NCBI GenBank assembly: GCA_039944535.1
Contig: JBDUYP010000018.1
Location: 31,869 to 95,868, forward strand
Source of the DNA: JAMZMI01 sp039944535
Lineage (GTDB): Bacteria > Bacteroidota > Bacteroidia > Cytophagales > Cyclobacteriaceae
Length of the DNA stretch: 64,000 bases
Direction of reading: 5' to 3'
Numbering within the stretch: position 1 is the first letter of the stretch; every line of letters begins with the position of its first letter. The translations under genes and the position numbers were made by a program. The notes beneath the pieces were generated by a model. It was not told where the DNA came from, did no database searches, and was given only the letters and a program-made list of their open reading frames with translations. This document shows, one piece after another, positions 51,147-60,896 of this stretch.

Positions 51147-52637
51147 TTAGATCCAATACAAGTCAGCAAACAAGAGTGCGGCGCTCATCACTGCTAAGAT
51201 GCCCAGGAGTGGCCAGATAAACCTGATCCATGTGCCGTAGGTCACATTTACCATGGACAAGGAGGGTAAAACCATAGCCGTTGGAGAAATCATGAACATG
51301 AGATTGGTGCCAAACAAGTAGCATGTCACGATAGTCTCAGGAGGAATGTTTGCCAGAGTGCCCAGACCACTCATAATGGGCATGGTGACAACCGCTATTC
51401 CACTTGAGGACGAGATAAAAAAGGTCAATACGAAATAGACCAACATCAGTGCAAGAATGAATAGGAAAGGAGGCATTCCCTCAATCCAGGAAGCCGAATG
51501 AAATAGAATCGTATCTATGATGTTGCCATCCTGTAAGATGACTGTGACTCCACGGGCTATTCCGATAATCATAGAAACACCAATGAGACCGGAAGCTCCG
51601 GCTATGAATGTCTTGACAAAATCGGATTCTTTCATTCGCATGAGCAACGCAGATAGTATGGCAGATCCCAGAAAGGTAGCGGCCATTTCTTCCATCCACC
51701 ATCCGTACTTTGCCACACCTATTACCATGATGATGAAGGTGGAAATGAAAACGACGAGTAGGAGAGCGCTCCGCCAGTCCAAATTCTTATGTGCATCACC
51801 GCCCACATCAAAAGGAGGGTTGGTTTTACCCTGAAGTTTCATCACGAGTGATTGAGATGGATTTCTTTTGACTTTGCTCGCATAGCTGATTATGTACCAG
51901 CAACTGGCCACAAGTCCTGCTCCTAAAGCAAGAAATCTCGTGAGGAGACCTACTGTCCATGACACGCCGGCTATGTCGGAGGCAATGATGACCGCAAAAG
52001 GATTAGTCGTAGATCCCATAGCACCTATATGTACGCCCACTAGAATGACAGCTGCGGGAATCAACAAATCATACCCCGCAATCAAAAATACAGGGACGAG
52101 TATGGGATAAAATGCGATGGTCTCTTCGGCCATACCAAATGTGGTTCCTCCAGCAACGAACAATAGCATAAGCAAGACAATCATAAAGGGTTCCTTGCCC
52201 TTCAACCTGTGCGTGAGTGCACCAATACCCACTTCCAGCACTCCGGATTTGTTGTAGACAGCAATCAACCCTCCAATCATCAACACCAGAAAAATGATGT
52301 CCGCAGTTTCAATGAGTCCTTTTACTGGCGCCATGATGATGTCTATGATTCCCTGTGGGTTACTTTCCAGCTTTTGATAGGTTCCGGGAATGGTCACAGG
52401 CTTGAAAATATCTCCGTTGATGAATTTCTCAACCTCAATCTGAATACCCAACTCGCTCAGACTTTGCTGTGTAGCTTCCATTTCTGTGTATGAGCCTTTC
52501 CCTTCCAGTACGAATTTGTCTTGCTCGTATCTGAGCGTATCATATTTGCCAGCCGGCAAAATCCAGGTGCCAATGGCTGCCACAATCAAAACAAGAAAAA
52601 TGATGGTGTGAGGGGAGAGTAATAGGCGGTGCTTCAT
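51147..52637 (-). CDS. YfcC-family carrier (C4-dicarboxylate/amino-acid antiporter superfamily)
   Basis: 496 residues with about twelve membrane helices. N-terminal HTIIFLVLIVAAIGTWILPAG, then GTTFGMAEETIAFYPILVP and MGSTTNPFAVIIAS are typical of YfcC/DcuC-related carriers. Substrate uncertain; arginine/ornithine-type exchange and dicarboxylates are known among relatives. It heads the minus-strand operon that continues with the cupin and DUF6090 genes, suggesting that the cupin handles the imported compound. Confidence 0.9.
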   Translation of the reverse strand: MKHRLLLSPHTIIFLVLIVAAIGTWILPAGKYDTLRYEQDKFVLEGKGSYTEMEATQQSLSELGIQIEVEKFINGDIFKPVTIPGTYQKLESNPQGIIDIIMAPVKGLIETADIIFLVLMIGGLIAVYNKSGVLEVGIGALTHRLKGKEPFMIVLLMLLFVAGGTTFGMAEETIAFYPILVPVFLIAGYDLLIPAAVILVGVHIGAMGSTTNPFAVIIASDIAGVSWTVGLLTRFLALGAGLVASCWYIISYASKVKRNPSQSLVMKLQGKTNPPFDVGGDAHKNLDWRSALLLVVFISTFIIMVIGVAKYGWWMEEMAATFLGSAILSALLMRMKESDFVKTFIAGASGLIGVSMIIGIARGVTVILQDGNIIDTILFHSASWIEGMPPFLFILALMLVYFVLTFFISSSSGIAVVTMPIMSGLGTLANIPPETIVTCYLFGTNLMFMISPTAMVLPSLSMVNVTYGTWIRFIWPLLGILAVMSAALLFADLYWI

Positions 52638-52708
52638 TGGATGTGTTTGTGAAGGTCAAAATAAGTGAAACTGTTACCAATTGCAATAAAGAATTTTAGG
52701 TGTCCTGA

Positions 52709-52957
52709 GTGAATTTTTCTGTCATTAATTTGATGAACCTGACCGAGACTCACAGAACCACACATGAACTAAACCAGCGCGCACAGGAGCTACAGCAACG
52801 GAATGTGGAGTTGCGTTCATTTGCTCAGACTGTAGCCCATGACATCAAAGGCCCTCTTACCAAGATTAATTTCATCTTACGAATGATGGGTGGCGTTATC
52901 AAGGCCGCTCCCAATCGAGGCAAAGTGGCTCGTTTTGAATTTACAATTGGGAAATAA
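52709..52957 (+). pseudogene. Histidine kinase remnant with internal deletion
   Basis: An 82-codon frame starting at GTG (ATG at 52733 also possible). It encodes a helical linker, an H-box VAHDIKGPLTKINFILRMM, and then abruptly GKVARFEFTIGK, which looks like the last strand of an HATPase domain. The body of the catalytic domain is missing. It lies between the YfcC operon and a DUF6090 gene. Best read as the remains of a sensor kinase joined across a deletion. Confidence 0.75.
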
Positions 52958-53001
52958 ACTACCTGGAGTTAGTTATGTGTTTCAGGTGTGAAAGAGATCA
53001 T

Positions 53002-53751
53002 TTAGTCTTTGAGCGATTTCTGAATATGCTTGATGAGTTTCTTTGAGTCCTCGACGTATTCGAGGTAAATCTTCCTCAGTACTTTTTTTACAAAAAGATC
53101 GAGCGCTACATTGTTTCTGGTTTGAGGCCTCTTTGCGAAATCGATAACGCGTTTCGCTCGTACCGCGTTGATATGTGGAATGTGTCTTGGGTCATCTTCA
53201 CCAACAGTAAATTCAAATTCATTTTGAATAGTAAACATTACTATTTCCATTTGGTCTGAGACATCCCTTTCCCAGGCAATTATATCGGCCATGTAATCGC
53301 CCGCATTTTTATAAAACTCTCGGATGGAATTAGAAAGACTATCGTCCCTGAGCTTTGTTATTAATCCTTCATCTATGATCTTACTGTAGCTCTGATTTCT
53401 TATTCGTAGTGGGCTCACGGAAGGAGTCATCATGAAAATGAGCGAGTCGGTTTGATTTGGATCAAATTCATTTCTTTTCAGACCCCATTCTTTTTCTTTG
53501 ATTACCATACCCAACCTGTCGATCATCAGTTTGGTTTCGAGCGTGTCTTTTGCGAGTTCCACTATCATATCTGATAGATATCCTTTCACGCGGGTTGTGT
53601 CTCGCTTTTCTGAAAAATACTCATCTACCTGAACGGCCAGTATGATTCCGACAACCACCAGAAAGATTTCACCTATCGCATAAAAAAGGTAAGTCATCAC
53701 TTTATTACCGGTGAGAAGTTTTCGACGGATATTTTTGAGGAGAAAGAGCAT
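53002..53751 (-). CDS. DUF6090-family membrane protein (third copy)
   Basis: 249 residues. The N-terminus FLLKNIRRKLLTGNKVMTYL and the helix AIGEIFLVVVGIILAVQV followed by DEYFSEKRD represent the other common DUF6090 start type, different from the KWPEYL type above. A long helical domain follows (about 60-249). It overlaps the upstream C2-like gene by one base. No function known. Confidence 0.86.
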   Translation of the reverse strand: MLFLLKNIRRKLLTGNKVMTYLFYAIGEIFLVVVGIILAVQVDEYFSEKRDTTRVKGYLSDMIVELAKDTLETKLMIDRLGMVIKEKEWGLKRNEFDPNQTDSLIFMMTPSVSPLRIRNQSYSKIIDEGLITKLRDDSLSNSIREFYKNAGDYMADIIAWERDVSDQMEIVMFTIQNEFEFTVGEDDPRHIPHINAVRAKRVIDFAKRPQTRNNVALDLFVKKVLRKIYLEYVEDSKKLIKHIQKSLKD

Positions 53752-54101
53752 TATTCAGCGATCTCCCAGTTGAGATAATAGCTTGCCCTTTCTGCTCCTT
53801 TCTCGTCTCTGATGAGCAGGTCTGTAAAGCTTGCTGGTTCCAGATTTGGAATATCTAAAAGGAATGTTCCCAAATGATCATTTCGCGAAGCAGCATCCCA
53901 TTCCCACAGGTCTAGTTTAAGGGTTCCGGGCTTGGTTATCTTCACACTCAGACCAATATTCAGGGTTTCGTCCACATCTATTTTAAGATATTTACTCTTT
54001 GGTGGCCATATCTTTTTATCATTGAATTTTAGATAAATCTCGTCCTTGTCAGACTCTTCTGGTACTTCACAAACGATCGAGGTTAACTTTAAGACTGGCA
54101 T
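53751..54101 (-). CDS. C2-like beta-sandwich protein
   Basis: 116 residues, no signal peptide. The strand pattern with DEIYLKFNDKKIWP, LKLDLWEWDAASRNDHLGTF resembles a C2 domain with Ca-binding-type acidic loops (WEWDAASRNDHLG). This is a fold guess. It is translationally linked to the DUF6090 gene downstream, sharing one base. Confidence 0.7.
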   Translation of the reverse strand: MPVLKLTSIVCEVPEESDKDEIYLKFNDKKIWPPKSKYLKIDVDETLNIGLSVKITKPGTLKLDLWEWDAASRNDHLGTFLLDIPNLEPASFTDLLIRDEKGAERASYYLNWEIAE

Positions 54102-54165
54102 ATTGCGGTGTTGCTTTTGTAGGTTTGGCTAAATCTAAGAATTATTTCACTATTAAAACAAGGTT

Positions 54166-55356
54166 TTAAATATAGCTGAGATACCATTTGTCTCTGTTGC
54201 TAAACTTGTAGTCGTGATACACTTTAGAAAGCGGATAAAGGATGAGCACCGTCATTGCTACCCAAATCAGGTAAACCACCCATAGGTTGAAGCCGTATCC
54301 CTGCAATCGGTCCAGCTCCGTCACCCAGCCCTCTAGTATCATTGCATGATATCCCCACCCGGTTAGTGCAGCGGTGATCAACGCAGCAATATGTATCACA
54401 AAAAGGTGAATGATGTAATAGAACATTGGCACACGGCCAATGATCACCATCTTGTCTAACAGCTGATTCTTCAAGCTTTCGGTACTCGATAGAAAAATAA
54501 GTGCTGGCCCGAGAGTGATAAGCAGATAGAGGAGCGAGGGTGGATATTTGGTTACGTTGAAGAATGAAAAAATGGTTTGCGCCATTGTTTCCTGAGATTC
54601 CCAGGGTAAAAGATCACCATAGACATTAATGAATCGGATAACGAAAAAACCTACCGTCATCGTGAGGCCTAAAACTAGCAGTGTTTTCTTTCGCTTAACT
54701 GAATCAAAATCACTTGCATAAAGCGACCCCATGCAGTAACCTAGTGGCATAACGAAAATCCAGGGTATCAGGGGATAGTAAACCCATATAGAAAGATCTC
54801 CGGTTTCTTTTAGTGGCGCCAATTCGTGTAAAATAACCATTAGGTTAAATAACCAGGGAGTGTCAAACTGAACACTATCCAGCAGATTGTGACCTAAAAC
54901 TCCAATTGAACAAATGGTGAGGATTACTTTTTTTGGTAAATGAATAAAGCCTGCAAGGAAAATCATACTTAAGCCCAGAGTCCAAATGACGCTAAGTTCC
55001 AAAAAGCTCATGTCTAGCTTAAAATACCATGCGAATTTGACTACTGTCAACTCCAGAAACATGAGCCAAAGCCCACGCTTAATCAACCAAATAGATAGGC
55101 CTTTCTTTTCTAATCGCCTCCCAACAAAAAATGCCGATGTACCTGCCAGTAGCATAAAAACCGGAGCACAGTAGTGTGTAATGAAGCGTGTGAAAAATAG
55201 AGAGGCAGTTGTTTGATCAATGTCAGTTGGCTCGAATAAAAAAGCCTCATAACTGAAGTAATCTCTGAGGTGGTCTAATGCCATCAGGATCATGACTGCT
55301 CCTCGCAGCAGATCGATGGATTCTATGCGCTTGGTAGCGATTGTGGTTGTGGTCAT
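54166..55356 (-). CDS. DUF1624/HGSNAT-like integral membrane acyltransferase
   Basis: 396 residues with about ten membrane helices. The N-terminus RIESIDLLRGAVMILMALDHLRDYF contains the RxxSxDxxRG...DH pattern typical of DUF1624 and heparan-glucosaminide acetyltransferase-like proteins. Acyl donor and acceptor unknown; related proteins acylate sugars at the membrane. It stands apart from the flanking genes, with 64 bases to the C2-like gene. Confidence 0.88.
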   Translation of the reverse strand: MTTTTIATKRIESIDLLRGAVMILMALDHLRDYFSYEAFLFEPTDIDQTTASLFFTRFITHYCAPVFMLLAGTSAFFVGRRLEKKGLSIWLIKRGLWLMFLELTVVKFAWYFKLDMSFLELSVIWTLGLSMIFLAGFIHLPKKVILTICSIGVLGHNLLDSVQFDTPWLFNLMVILHELAPLKETGDLSIWVYYPLIPWIFVMPLGYCMGSLYASDFDSVKRKKTLLVLGLTMTVGFFVIRFINVYGDLLPWESQETMAQTIFSFFNVTKYPPSLLYLLITLGPALIFLSSTESLKNQLLDKMVIIGRVPMFYYIIHLFVIHIAALITAALTGWGYHAMILEGWVTELDRLQGYGFNLWVVYLIWVAMTVLILYPLSKVYHDYKFSNRDKWYLSYI

Positions 55357-55522
55357 GGAGCGGTGCTAGGTTGAAAGGGCAGAAGCCTAGCCCAATTTAA
55401 TTTATAAAAGTCAAAGTGCAGGGGTAGGGTATTTTTTGGTGCGGCCTTTTCATTTTCAAAGGGGAGTAACCGCCTTAGGAAATCATACTCCTCAAATCAT
55501 TTTGGCACTAACTAAAAAGAGA

Positions 55523-56323
55523 ATGAAAATTTCAGAATTATTAAAACCACTTTCTATTTTCATGTTGATAGGATTCATGGTATTTGTGGTAGCATGTTCG
55601 GAAGATGATGCCTTACCATCTGATGATCAGGAAGAAGAAGAGCAAGAGGAGGAAGAAGAAGAAACCGAAACCATAGATATGGCTGTGTACAAAGATCTTT
55701 TCTACTCTGATGATGTATCTGTAGTCGTAAACGAGACCACCATCACGATCACAACAAAGGATCTTCCGGATCACAAGAGTATGTATTATGACCAGAATAG
55801 TGATTTGTATGAAGCCTATTCTGAGTCGAATAACCCTGATTTCAAACAAAACCCGGGAAGCATTGGCGAGCAGAATGTGGTCATGACTATTCCAAGGTTT
55901 CCTGAGGTAGCTTCAAACCACGAATCACCAGGCCTTGGTGCTATGGGTGTAGCCATAAACAGCGTGGTGTTTTTCAATCAGCAGGCCGCTCCCGGCGATG
56001 ATATTTTCGAGGAAGAAAACACTTTTGATCAGTATGAGGGGCATCCGGCGGGTGATCAGTACCACTATCACATTGAGCCTATTTGGATAACCGAACTCAA
56101 AGGAAGCGATGCGTTCATGGGGTTTTTGCTAGATGGATTTCCCGTGTATGGCCCAATGGAGGATGGTGAGGAAATAACCAATGCGGATTTAGATGACTAT
56201 CACGGACACATCTCAGCCACGAAAGAATTCCCGAATGGGGTTTATCACTATCATATCACTACTGAATATCCATGGATCAATGGAAACGGTTACTATGGCA
56301 CGCCAGGTACTAAGACACAGTAA
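55523..56323 (+). CDS. YHYH-domain lipoprotein
   Basis: 266 residues from the ATG at 55523. Lipoprotein signal ends VVAC (Cys25), then a Glu-rich stretch. The C-terminal half has GDQYHYHIEP, DYHGHISA and GVYHYHITTEYPW, the histidine-rich repeats that define YHYH proteins. Such His clusters suggest metal binding, though this is not proven for the family. The next genes are a MORN lipoprotein and a SCO1 homologue, all lipoproteins. Confidence 0.88.
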   Translation: MKISELLKPLSIFMLIGFMVFVVACSEDDALPSDDQEEEEQEEEEEETETIDMAVYKDLFYSDDVSVVVNETTITITTKDLPDHKSMYYDQNSDLYEAYSESNNPDFKQNPGSIGEQNVVMTIPRFPEVASNHESPGLGAMGVAINSVVFFNQQAAPGDDIFEEENTFDQYEGHPAGDQYHYHIEPIWITELKGSDAFMGFLLDGFPVYGPMEDGEEITNADLDDYHGHISATKEFPNGVYHYHITTEYPWINGNGYYGTPGTKTQ

Positions 56324-56921
56324 TATTTTCATGTTGATGATTGTCGCGAGTCTCTGGGCTTGCGACAACCGTCAGCAAATTCAGGAAACGATTGAGATTC
56401 CTGATGTGGTGATTGATGCCAAATCGCCTGGTATTTCATACGACACGCTCGGCAACCTGCTCTATCAAGGACTTGTGTTTTCTGGTTACAGGCATGAGAC
56501 ATATCCCAATGGCACGTTGAGCTTGGTTGAGCCATTTTATGAAGGGCAGCTTCACGGTGATCTTATTAGATTCTACCCAAATAGTGACACCATGATGATC
56601 CGCCCTTATATCAGAGGTAGGAAACACGGCGAGCATGTCGCCTGGTACCCCAATGGTCAGATGAAGTTTCGGTATTACTTCGAAAATGGACTGAGCGAAG
56701 GCAATCACAAGGTTTGGTTTGAGGATGGAGGGTTGAGTATGAATATGAATTATCAGGACGGTAAGGAGTTTGGGCCTCAGCAGATGTACAGGTCAGACGG
56801 GAAGTTTCGGTCCAATTATGTGGTGAGAGAAAATGGCAGAAAATACGGTCTGGTTGGGCTGAAGCGCTGCGCTAAGCTCGATGGTGAAACAGGGGATTTT
56901 GACCCTTACAGAGGAATGTGA
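56295..56921 (+). CDS. MORN-repeat lipoprotein
   Basis: 208 residues with signal peptide ending LWAC (Cys23). The body carries repeated G-x-x-x-x-x-Y-P-N-G-type units (YPNGTLSLVEPFYEGQLHG, RGRKHGEHVAWYPNGQMK, FENGLSEGNHKVWFEDGG), the toxin-antitoxin/MORN repeat_2 pattern of Bacteroidota. Role unknown, likely protein or surface interaction. Start at 56295 overlaps the YHYH gene by 29 bases; ATG at 56331 is an alternative. The next gene starts on its stop (TGATG). Confidence 0.8.
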   Translation: MARQVLRHSNIFMLMIVASLWACDNRQQIQETIEIPDVVIDAKSPGISYDTLGNLLYQGLVFSGYRHETYPNGTLSLVEPFYEGQLHGDLIRFYPNSDTMMIRPYIRGRKHGEHVAWYPNGQMKFRYYFENGLSEGNHKVWFEDGGLSMNMNYQDGKEFGPQQMYRSDGKFRSNYVVRENGRKYGLVGLKRCAKLDGETGDFDPYRGM

Positions 56922-57553
56922 TGAAAAACATGACAATTATAGCACTGGCCGCTCTCATTGGTGCGTGCAGTCCAAATCAAAAGGGATCTGTTGAAATCGA
57001 GCTACCGTTCTATACATCAGCAGACCTGACGCCCCGGTGGATCGATGAGCCAACAGATACAGTTCATACGATCGACCCTTTTTCGTTTGTTAATCAGAAC
57101 GGAGATACCATAACAGAGGAGGCCTATCAAGGCAAAGTCTATGTGGCCAATTTCTTTTTCACCATTTGCCCGGGTGTTTGCCCAAAGATGAATGGCAACC
57201 TACTTCTCGTGCAGGATGAGTTTCAGGAATCGGGGGAGGTTCAGATTCTCTCATATTCCGTCATGCCGTGGGTAGATTCCGTAGCGCAGCTTCATACTTA
57301 TGCATTGCGCAACGACATAAATCCAGATATGTGGAATTTGGTTACCGGAGATAAGGCTGATATTTATAGACTGGCCCGCGAGTCGTACTTTGCTGACGAA
57401 GGCTTTGGTAAGCAGGTGACCTCAGCGGAGGATTTTCTTCACACCGAAAAACTGATCTTAATAGATCAGCATAGCAGAATTAGAGGTATTTACAACGGTA
57501 CACTTCCGCTAGATGTCAAGCGAATGATGGATGACATTCGTCAATTGTTGTAG
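56921..57553 (+). CDS. SCO1/SenC copper chaperone lipoprotein
   Basis: 210 residues with lipobox IGAC (Cys16). The thioredoxin-like fold has the copper-binding FFTICPGVCPKMNG (Cys83, Cys87) and His174 in DFLHTEKLILIDQ. SCO proteins insert copper into the CuA centre of cytochrome c oxidase or act as thiol reductases. It overlaps the MORN gene. The YHYH-MORN-SCO1 run suggests a copper-handling function at the outer face of the cell. Confidence 0.93.
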   Translation: MKNMTIIALAALIGACSPNQKGSVEIELPFYTSADLTPRWIDEPTDTVHTIDPFSFVNQNGDTITEEAYQGKVYVANFFFTICPGVCPKMNGNLLLVQDEFQESGEVQILSYSVMPWVDSVAQLHTYALRNDINPDMWNLVTGDKADIYRLARESYFADEGFGKQVTSAEDFLHTEKLILIDQHSRIRGIYNGTLPLDVKRMMDDIRQLL

Positions 57554-57730
57554 CTATACAATCCATCTTCTGTCATAAAAGCATATTGCATATAGTTTAG
57601 GTTTTGTTGTTGAACTTCTGAGTAATAGCGGTTCAAGCTTTTGTACTGAAAAGCATTTCTTTTCTATGATTTGAAGCAAAAGTCGGGTTAATTTGATCTA
57701 TCATTTACCAACAAGCTTAATTAAATAACG

Positions 57731-58114
57731 ATGGCAAACATTAATGTATTGGTTACGGTAGATACCGCTAACATCACACCAACAAACCTCTCTACGACTG
57801 TGGTATTGACAGACGATAATGGTGATAGTGATGACACCCCGGGAAATAGCACAACCTTCGATATTCACGCAACGCCTGGACAAACCGTAGCGTTCACCAT
57901 AGCACCTACAGGTACTAGTTTGATTTCCTTTTCTCAAGAAGATGGCGTAGAAGTATTTTCAGTTCTTCCTTCATCTGCCAATGGCTTTGTAGGTACTGTT
58001 TCAGAGACAGTATCAGGAGAAGAGGAATTTAACATTACCTTCAAGGTGGATGGGAACCCTGACAGTCCATTTACTCTGGATCCAGTTTTGAAAAACGATC
58101 AAGGTCCCGGGTGA
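57731..58114 (+). CDS. Unknown beta-rich protein next to a TPR kinase
   Basis: 127 residues, Thr/Asp/Ser-rich, no signal peptide. Strand patterns (NINVLVTVDTANITPTN, GQTVAFTIAPTG, EEEFNITFKVDG) suggest an immunoglobulin-like sandwich. The composition resembles extracellular or tube-like proteins, yet there is no export signal. Its stop is one base from the start of the TPR kinase. No family recognised. Confidence 0.75.
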   Translation: MANINVLVTVDTANITPTNLSTTVVLTDDNGDSDDTPGNSTTFDIHATPGQTVAFTIAPTGTSLISFSQEDGVEVFSVLPSSANGFVGTVSETVSGEEEFNITFKVDGNPDSPFTLDPVLKNDQGPG

Positions 58115-58115
58115 T

Positions 58116-60044
58116 ATGAGTTTACAGTTAAGAATAAGGGCTATCCATTTTGTGATAGCCTTTTTGCTTTGTTTCAGTCACTTATCTCACGCTCAAAACC
58201 AAAGACGTGCCGATAGCTTAAAATCTGTTCTGGATCATCAGGATTTACCAGATTCTACTCAACTTCTCATTCTATATACAATCACGTATTCTTCATCTTC
58301 CCCAGATGACATCCTTCAGTATGCAAACAGATTACTTGATCTGGCTCAGAAAAAAAGTAATACTTATTATATAAGTCAGGCCAACCATCATTTGGGGCTT
58401 GCACACCGGTTCAAAGGGGACCTTAAGACAGCTTTGGACTACCTATTTAAGTCTGCGAATGAAGCTCAAAAGAGCGGTACTTTAAGGTTCTTAAAACTAC
58501 TAGGTCTTGTTTATGGTGAGATAGCCAATTGCTATACCCTTAACAATGATGCTAAAAATGCTTTACTCTACAATGTCAAAGCTATTCAGGTATTTAGAAA
58601 GGCGGGTAATAATAGGCAACTGGCTATTAATTTGCTAAATACCGGCTATAACCTTTATTTAATTGACGATTTGGATTCTGCTATTTCTTTTTACAATGAG
58701 GCTGAACCCATTTTTGCGGAAATAGATTTAGAGATTGGTAAAGCTTACACGGTTGGTAACAGAGCTTTGGTCTATTGGAAAAAAGGTGATTATACCAAAG
58801 CCGAACAAGGTCTTTTTGATGCAATAGATATGCTTAAGCCTTTGGGAGATCAATATGGTATTGCCGATTACTATAATCAGCTGGGCAATATTTATCTGGA
58901 GCAAGGTCAACGGAAAAAGGCGATCGAATATACCGAAAAAGGCCTCAATATCGCTATTGAAATAGATCTCAAAGAGCAGATTCGGGATGCTTCAAAGATA
59001 CTCTTTGAACTGTACAAAGATGAAGGAGATCTGGCGAAGGCGGTTAATTACCAGACACAATATATAGCCTTTAAGGACAGCATTCAGGATCAAGAAACTA
59101 CTCAGCGTATTGCAGATCTGCGCACAGAGTTTGAGGTTGGGCAAAAACAAGTGGAAGTTGATTTATTGTCCGTTCAAAAGCGAAATCAGCAACTAGTCTC
59201 AATAGGTTTATCAGGGATTTTACTATTGTCAGGCATATTTCTGATTATCATATTTCGTAACTACCGAGAAAAAAATCGAATCAACAAACTGTTAGAAGCG
59301 CAAGCCAATGTACTCAATACGCAAAAGACTGAGTTGGAGCAATTGAATACAACTAAAGATAAGTTCTTTTCTATCATATCACATGATTTAAGAGGTCCAG
59401 TTAGTTCGTTTTTTGGTATTTCTGCTATGATCAAAATGTATGTGGCGTCTGAGCAAACAGAAGATCTGATCGAGTTGGCAGGTGATATAGATGAGTCAGT
59501 GGATCGCTTATCCAGCTTGCTCGACAATCTCCTCAACTGGGCGATGCAACAACAAGGACAGATTCCTTTCAACCCCAGAGACCTTGATGTTTCTGATGTG
59601 GTTGCGAACATTAAAAATACACTGCAGAATATGGCCGATGGGAAACAAATCGAATTGATAACCAACGTTACTCCAGATGTAAAAGTCTATGCGGATCGAA
59701 ATACCACAGAGACCATTCTACGAAACCTGACTTCAAATGCATTGAAATTTACACCTGAGAATGGCAAAGTTGAATTGTCGGCTGTCCCACGTGGCAATGA
59801 AGTGTTGATGGCTGTGTCAGATACAGGAGTAGGTATTCCAAAGGACAAAATGGCAACATTGTTTACTCTCGAAGAAAAGAAAAGCACCTTTGGTACCAAA
59901 GGAGAAAAAGGTTTAGGCGTTGGTTTGCAGCTTGTAGAAGAGTTTACCAAACTTAACGGGGGACATTTTGACGTTGTTAGTGAAGAAGGGGTTGGAACGA
60001 CTTTCTCTTTTACTCTTCCGTTATATTTTGAGCCATCAGAGTAG
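58116..60044 (+). CDS. TPR-repeat sensor histidine kinase
   Basis: 642 residues. Signal peptide about 1-26, TPR-type repeats (about 70-325), membrane helix about 362-382, then coiled coil, HisKA with phospho-acceptor in SIISHDLRGPVSSF and HATPase with GVGLQLVEEF. The TPRs would be outside, the kinase inside. Such TPR kinases are abundant in Bacteroidota. Partner unknown; the small protein upstream is a candidate. Confidence 0.92.
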   Translation: MSLQLRIRAIHFVIAFLLCFSHLSHAQNQRRADSLKSVLDHQDLPDSTQLLILYTITYSSSSPDDILQYANRLLDLAQKKSNTYYISQANHHLGLAHRFKGDLKTALDYLFKSANEAQKSGTLRFLKLLGLVYGEIANCYTLNNDAKNALLYNVKAIQVFRKAGNNRQLAINLLNTGYNLYLIDDLDSAISFYNEAEPIFAEIDLEIGKAYTVGNRALVYWKKGDYTKAEQGLFDAIDMLKPLGDQYGIADYYNQLGNIYLEQGQRKKAIEYTEKGLNIAIEIDLKEQIRDASKILFELYKDEGDLAKAVNYQTQYIAFKDSIQDQETTQRIADLRTEFEVGQKQVEVDLLSVQKRNQQLVSIGLSGILLLSGIFLIIIFRNYREKNRINKLLEAQANVLNTQKTELEQLNTTKDKFFSIISHDLRGPVSSFFGISAMIKMYVASEQTEDLIELAGDIDESVDRLSSLLDNLLNWAMQQQGQIPFNPRDLDVSDVVANIKNTLQNMADGKQIELITNVTPDVKVYADRNTTETILRNLTSNALKFTPENGKVELSAVPRGNEVLMAVSDTGVGIPKDKMATLFTLEEKKSTFGTKGEKGLGVGLQLVEEFTKLNGGHFDVVSEEGVGTTFSFTLPLYFEPSE

Positions 60045-60054
60045 TAGCAAAATT

Positions 60055-60795
60055 TCACTTCCAATAAACCACCACAAAATACGACAGTCCAAATCCGAGC
60101 AGTATGTAGAGCAGCAATCCAAAAATTGCTGACAGTATATATCTCAATATATGGAAGAATTTGTGTTTTTGATGAAAGGAATAAACAACATAAAATGTAT
60201 AGAACAGCAGGAAAAGTAGCTGCACCTGACCAGGAAAGCGAAATACGTAGTGTATGATTAGCATCATAAACAAACCCGCCAGCGTATATATACCCGAAAT
60301 GTAAAACCCAATGCTCAGGTATTCGGCCAGATTATTTTTTCTTGGAAAGAGTGCTTTCTGAACAATGGCGATTGAAAATACCAATATCAACATCACGTTG
60401 TTGATGTGGGTCACCATCCACCTGGCAGCCATTTGTGATTGCCGCACGCGTTCGGGGTAGTTTTCCATTCCCTCATATTGCTGGCCAGCCAATGGGTCAT
60501 AGTTGATAAGCTCACGTACCAGCAGGTAGATCACAGTCATGAGCACAAAGAAGGAGACTGGCTTATAGTAGGCCTTCCTTTTTCCATCCAAAAACTCATG
60601 GAGCATTTTCCCAGGCCTGACTATCAGCATCCAAATAGTATGCATGAGCGGCCCCTGCAGTGCGAAGGTAGAGCTCAGGAAATCGTCTATTGTCTCTGAG
60701 AAAGTGATGCGATGTGCTTTCGTTGATTGTCCGCAGTTGGAGCAGAAATGACCAGAAGTTGGATGATCGCAGTTGAGGCAGGTTTTAGGATCCAT
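60055..60795 (-). CDS. DUF3667-family zinc-ribbon membrane protein
   Basis: 246 residues. N-terminal zinc ribbon CLNCDHPTSGHFCSNCGQ (Cys6, Cys9, Cys18, Cys21), followed by the GPLMHTIWMLIVRPGKMLHEFLDGKRKAYYKPV segment typical of DUF3667, and four or five membrane helices. No function known. It is convergent with the TPR kinase, 10 bases apart. Confidence 0.88.
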   Translation of the reverse strand: MDPKTCLNCDHPTSGHFCSNCGQSTKAHRITFSETIDDFLSSTFALQGPLMHTIWMLIVRPGKMLHEFLDGKRKAYYKPVSFFVLMTVIYLLVRELINYDPLAGQQYEGMENYPERVRQSQMAARWMVTHINNVMLILVFSIAIVQKALFPRKNNLAEYLSIGFYISGIYTLAGLFMMLIIHYVFRFPGQVQLLFLLFYTFYVVYSFHQKHKFFHILRYILSAIFGLLLYILLGFGLSYFVVVYWK

Positions 60796-60896
60796 GAGTT
60801 TAGGCTGATAGACTTTCTACCAATTTTAATCAATTAAATAGTGAAATCAGTGAATCAAAACGCCATAATACCTGTTGCTACATTTAAATTGCAACC

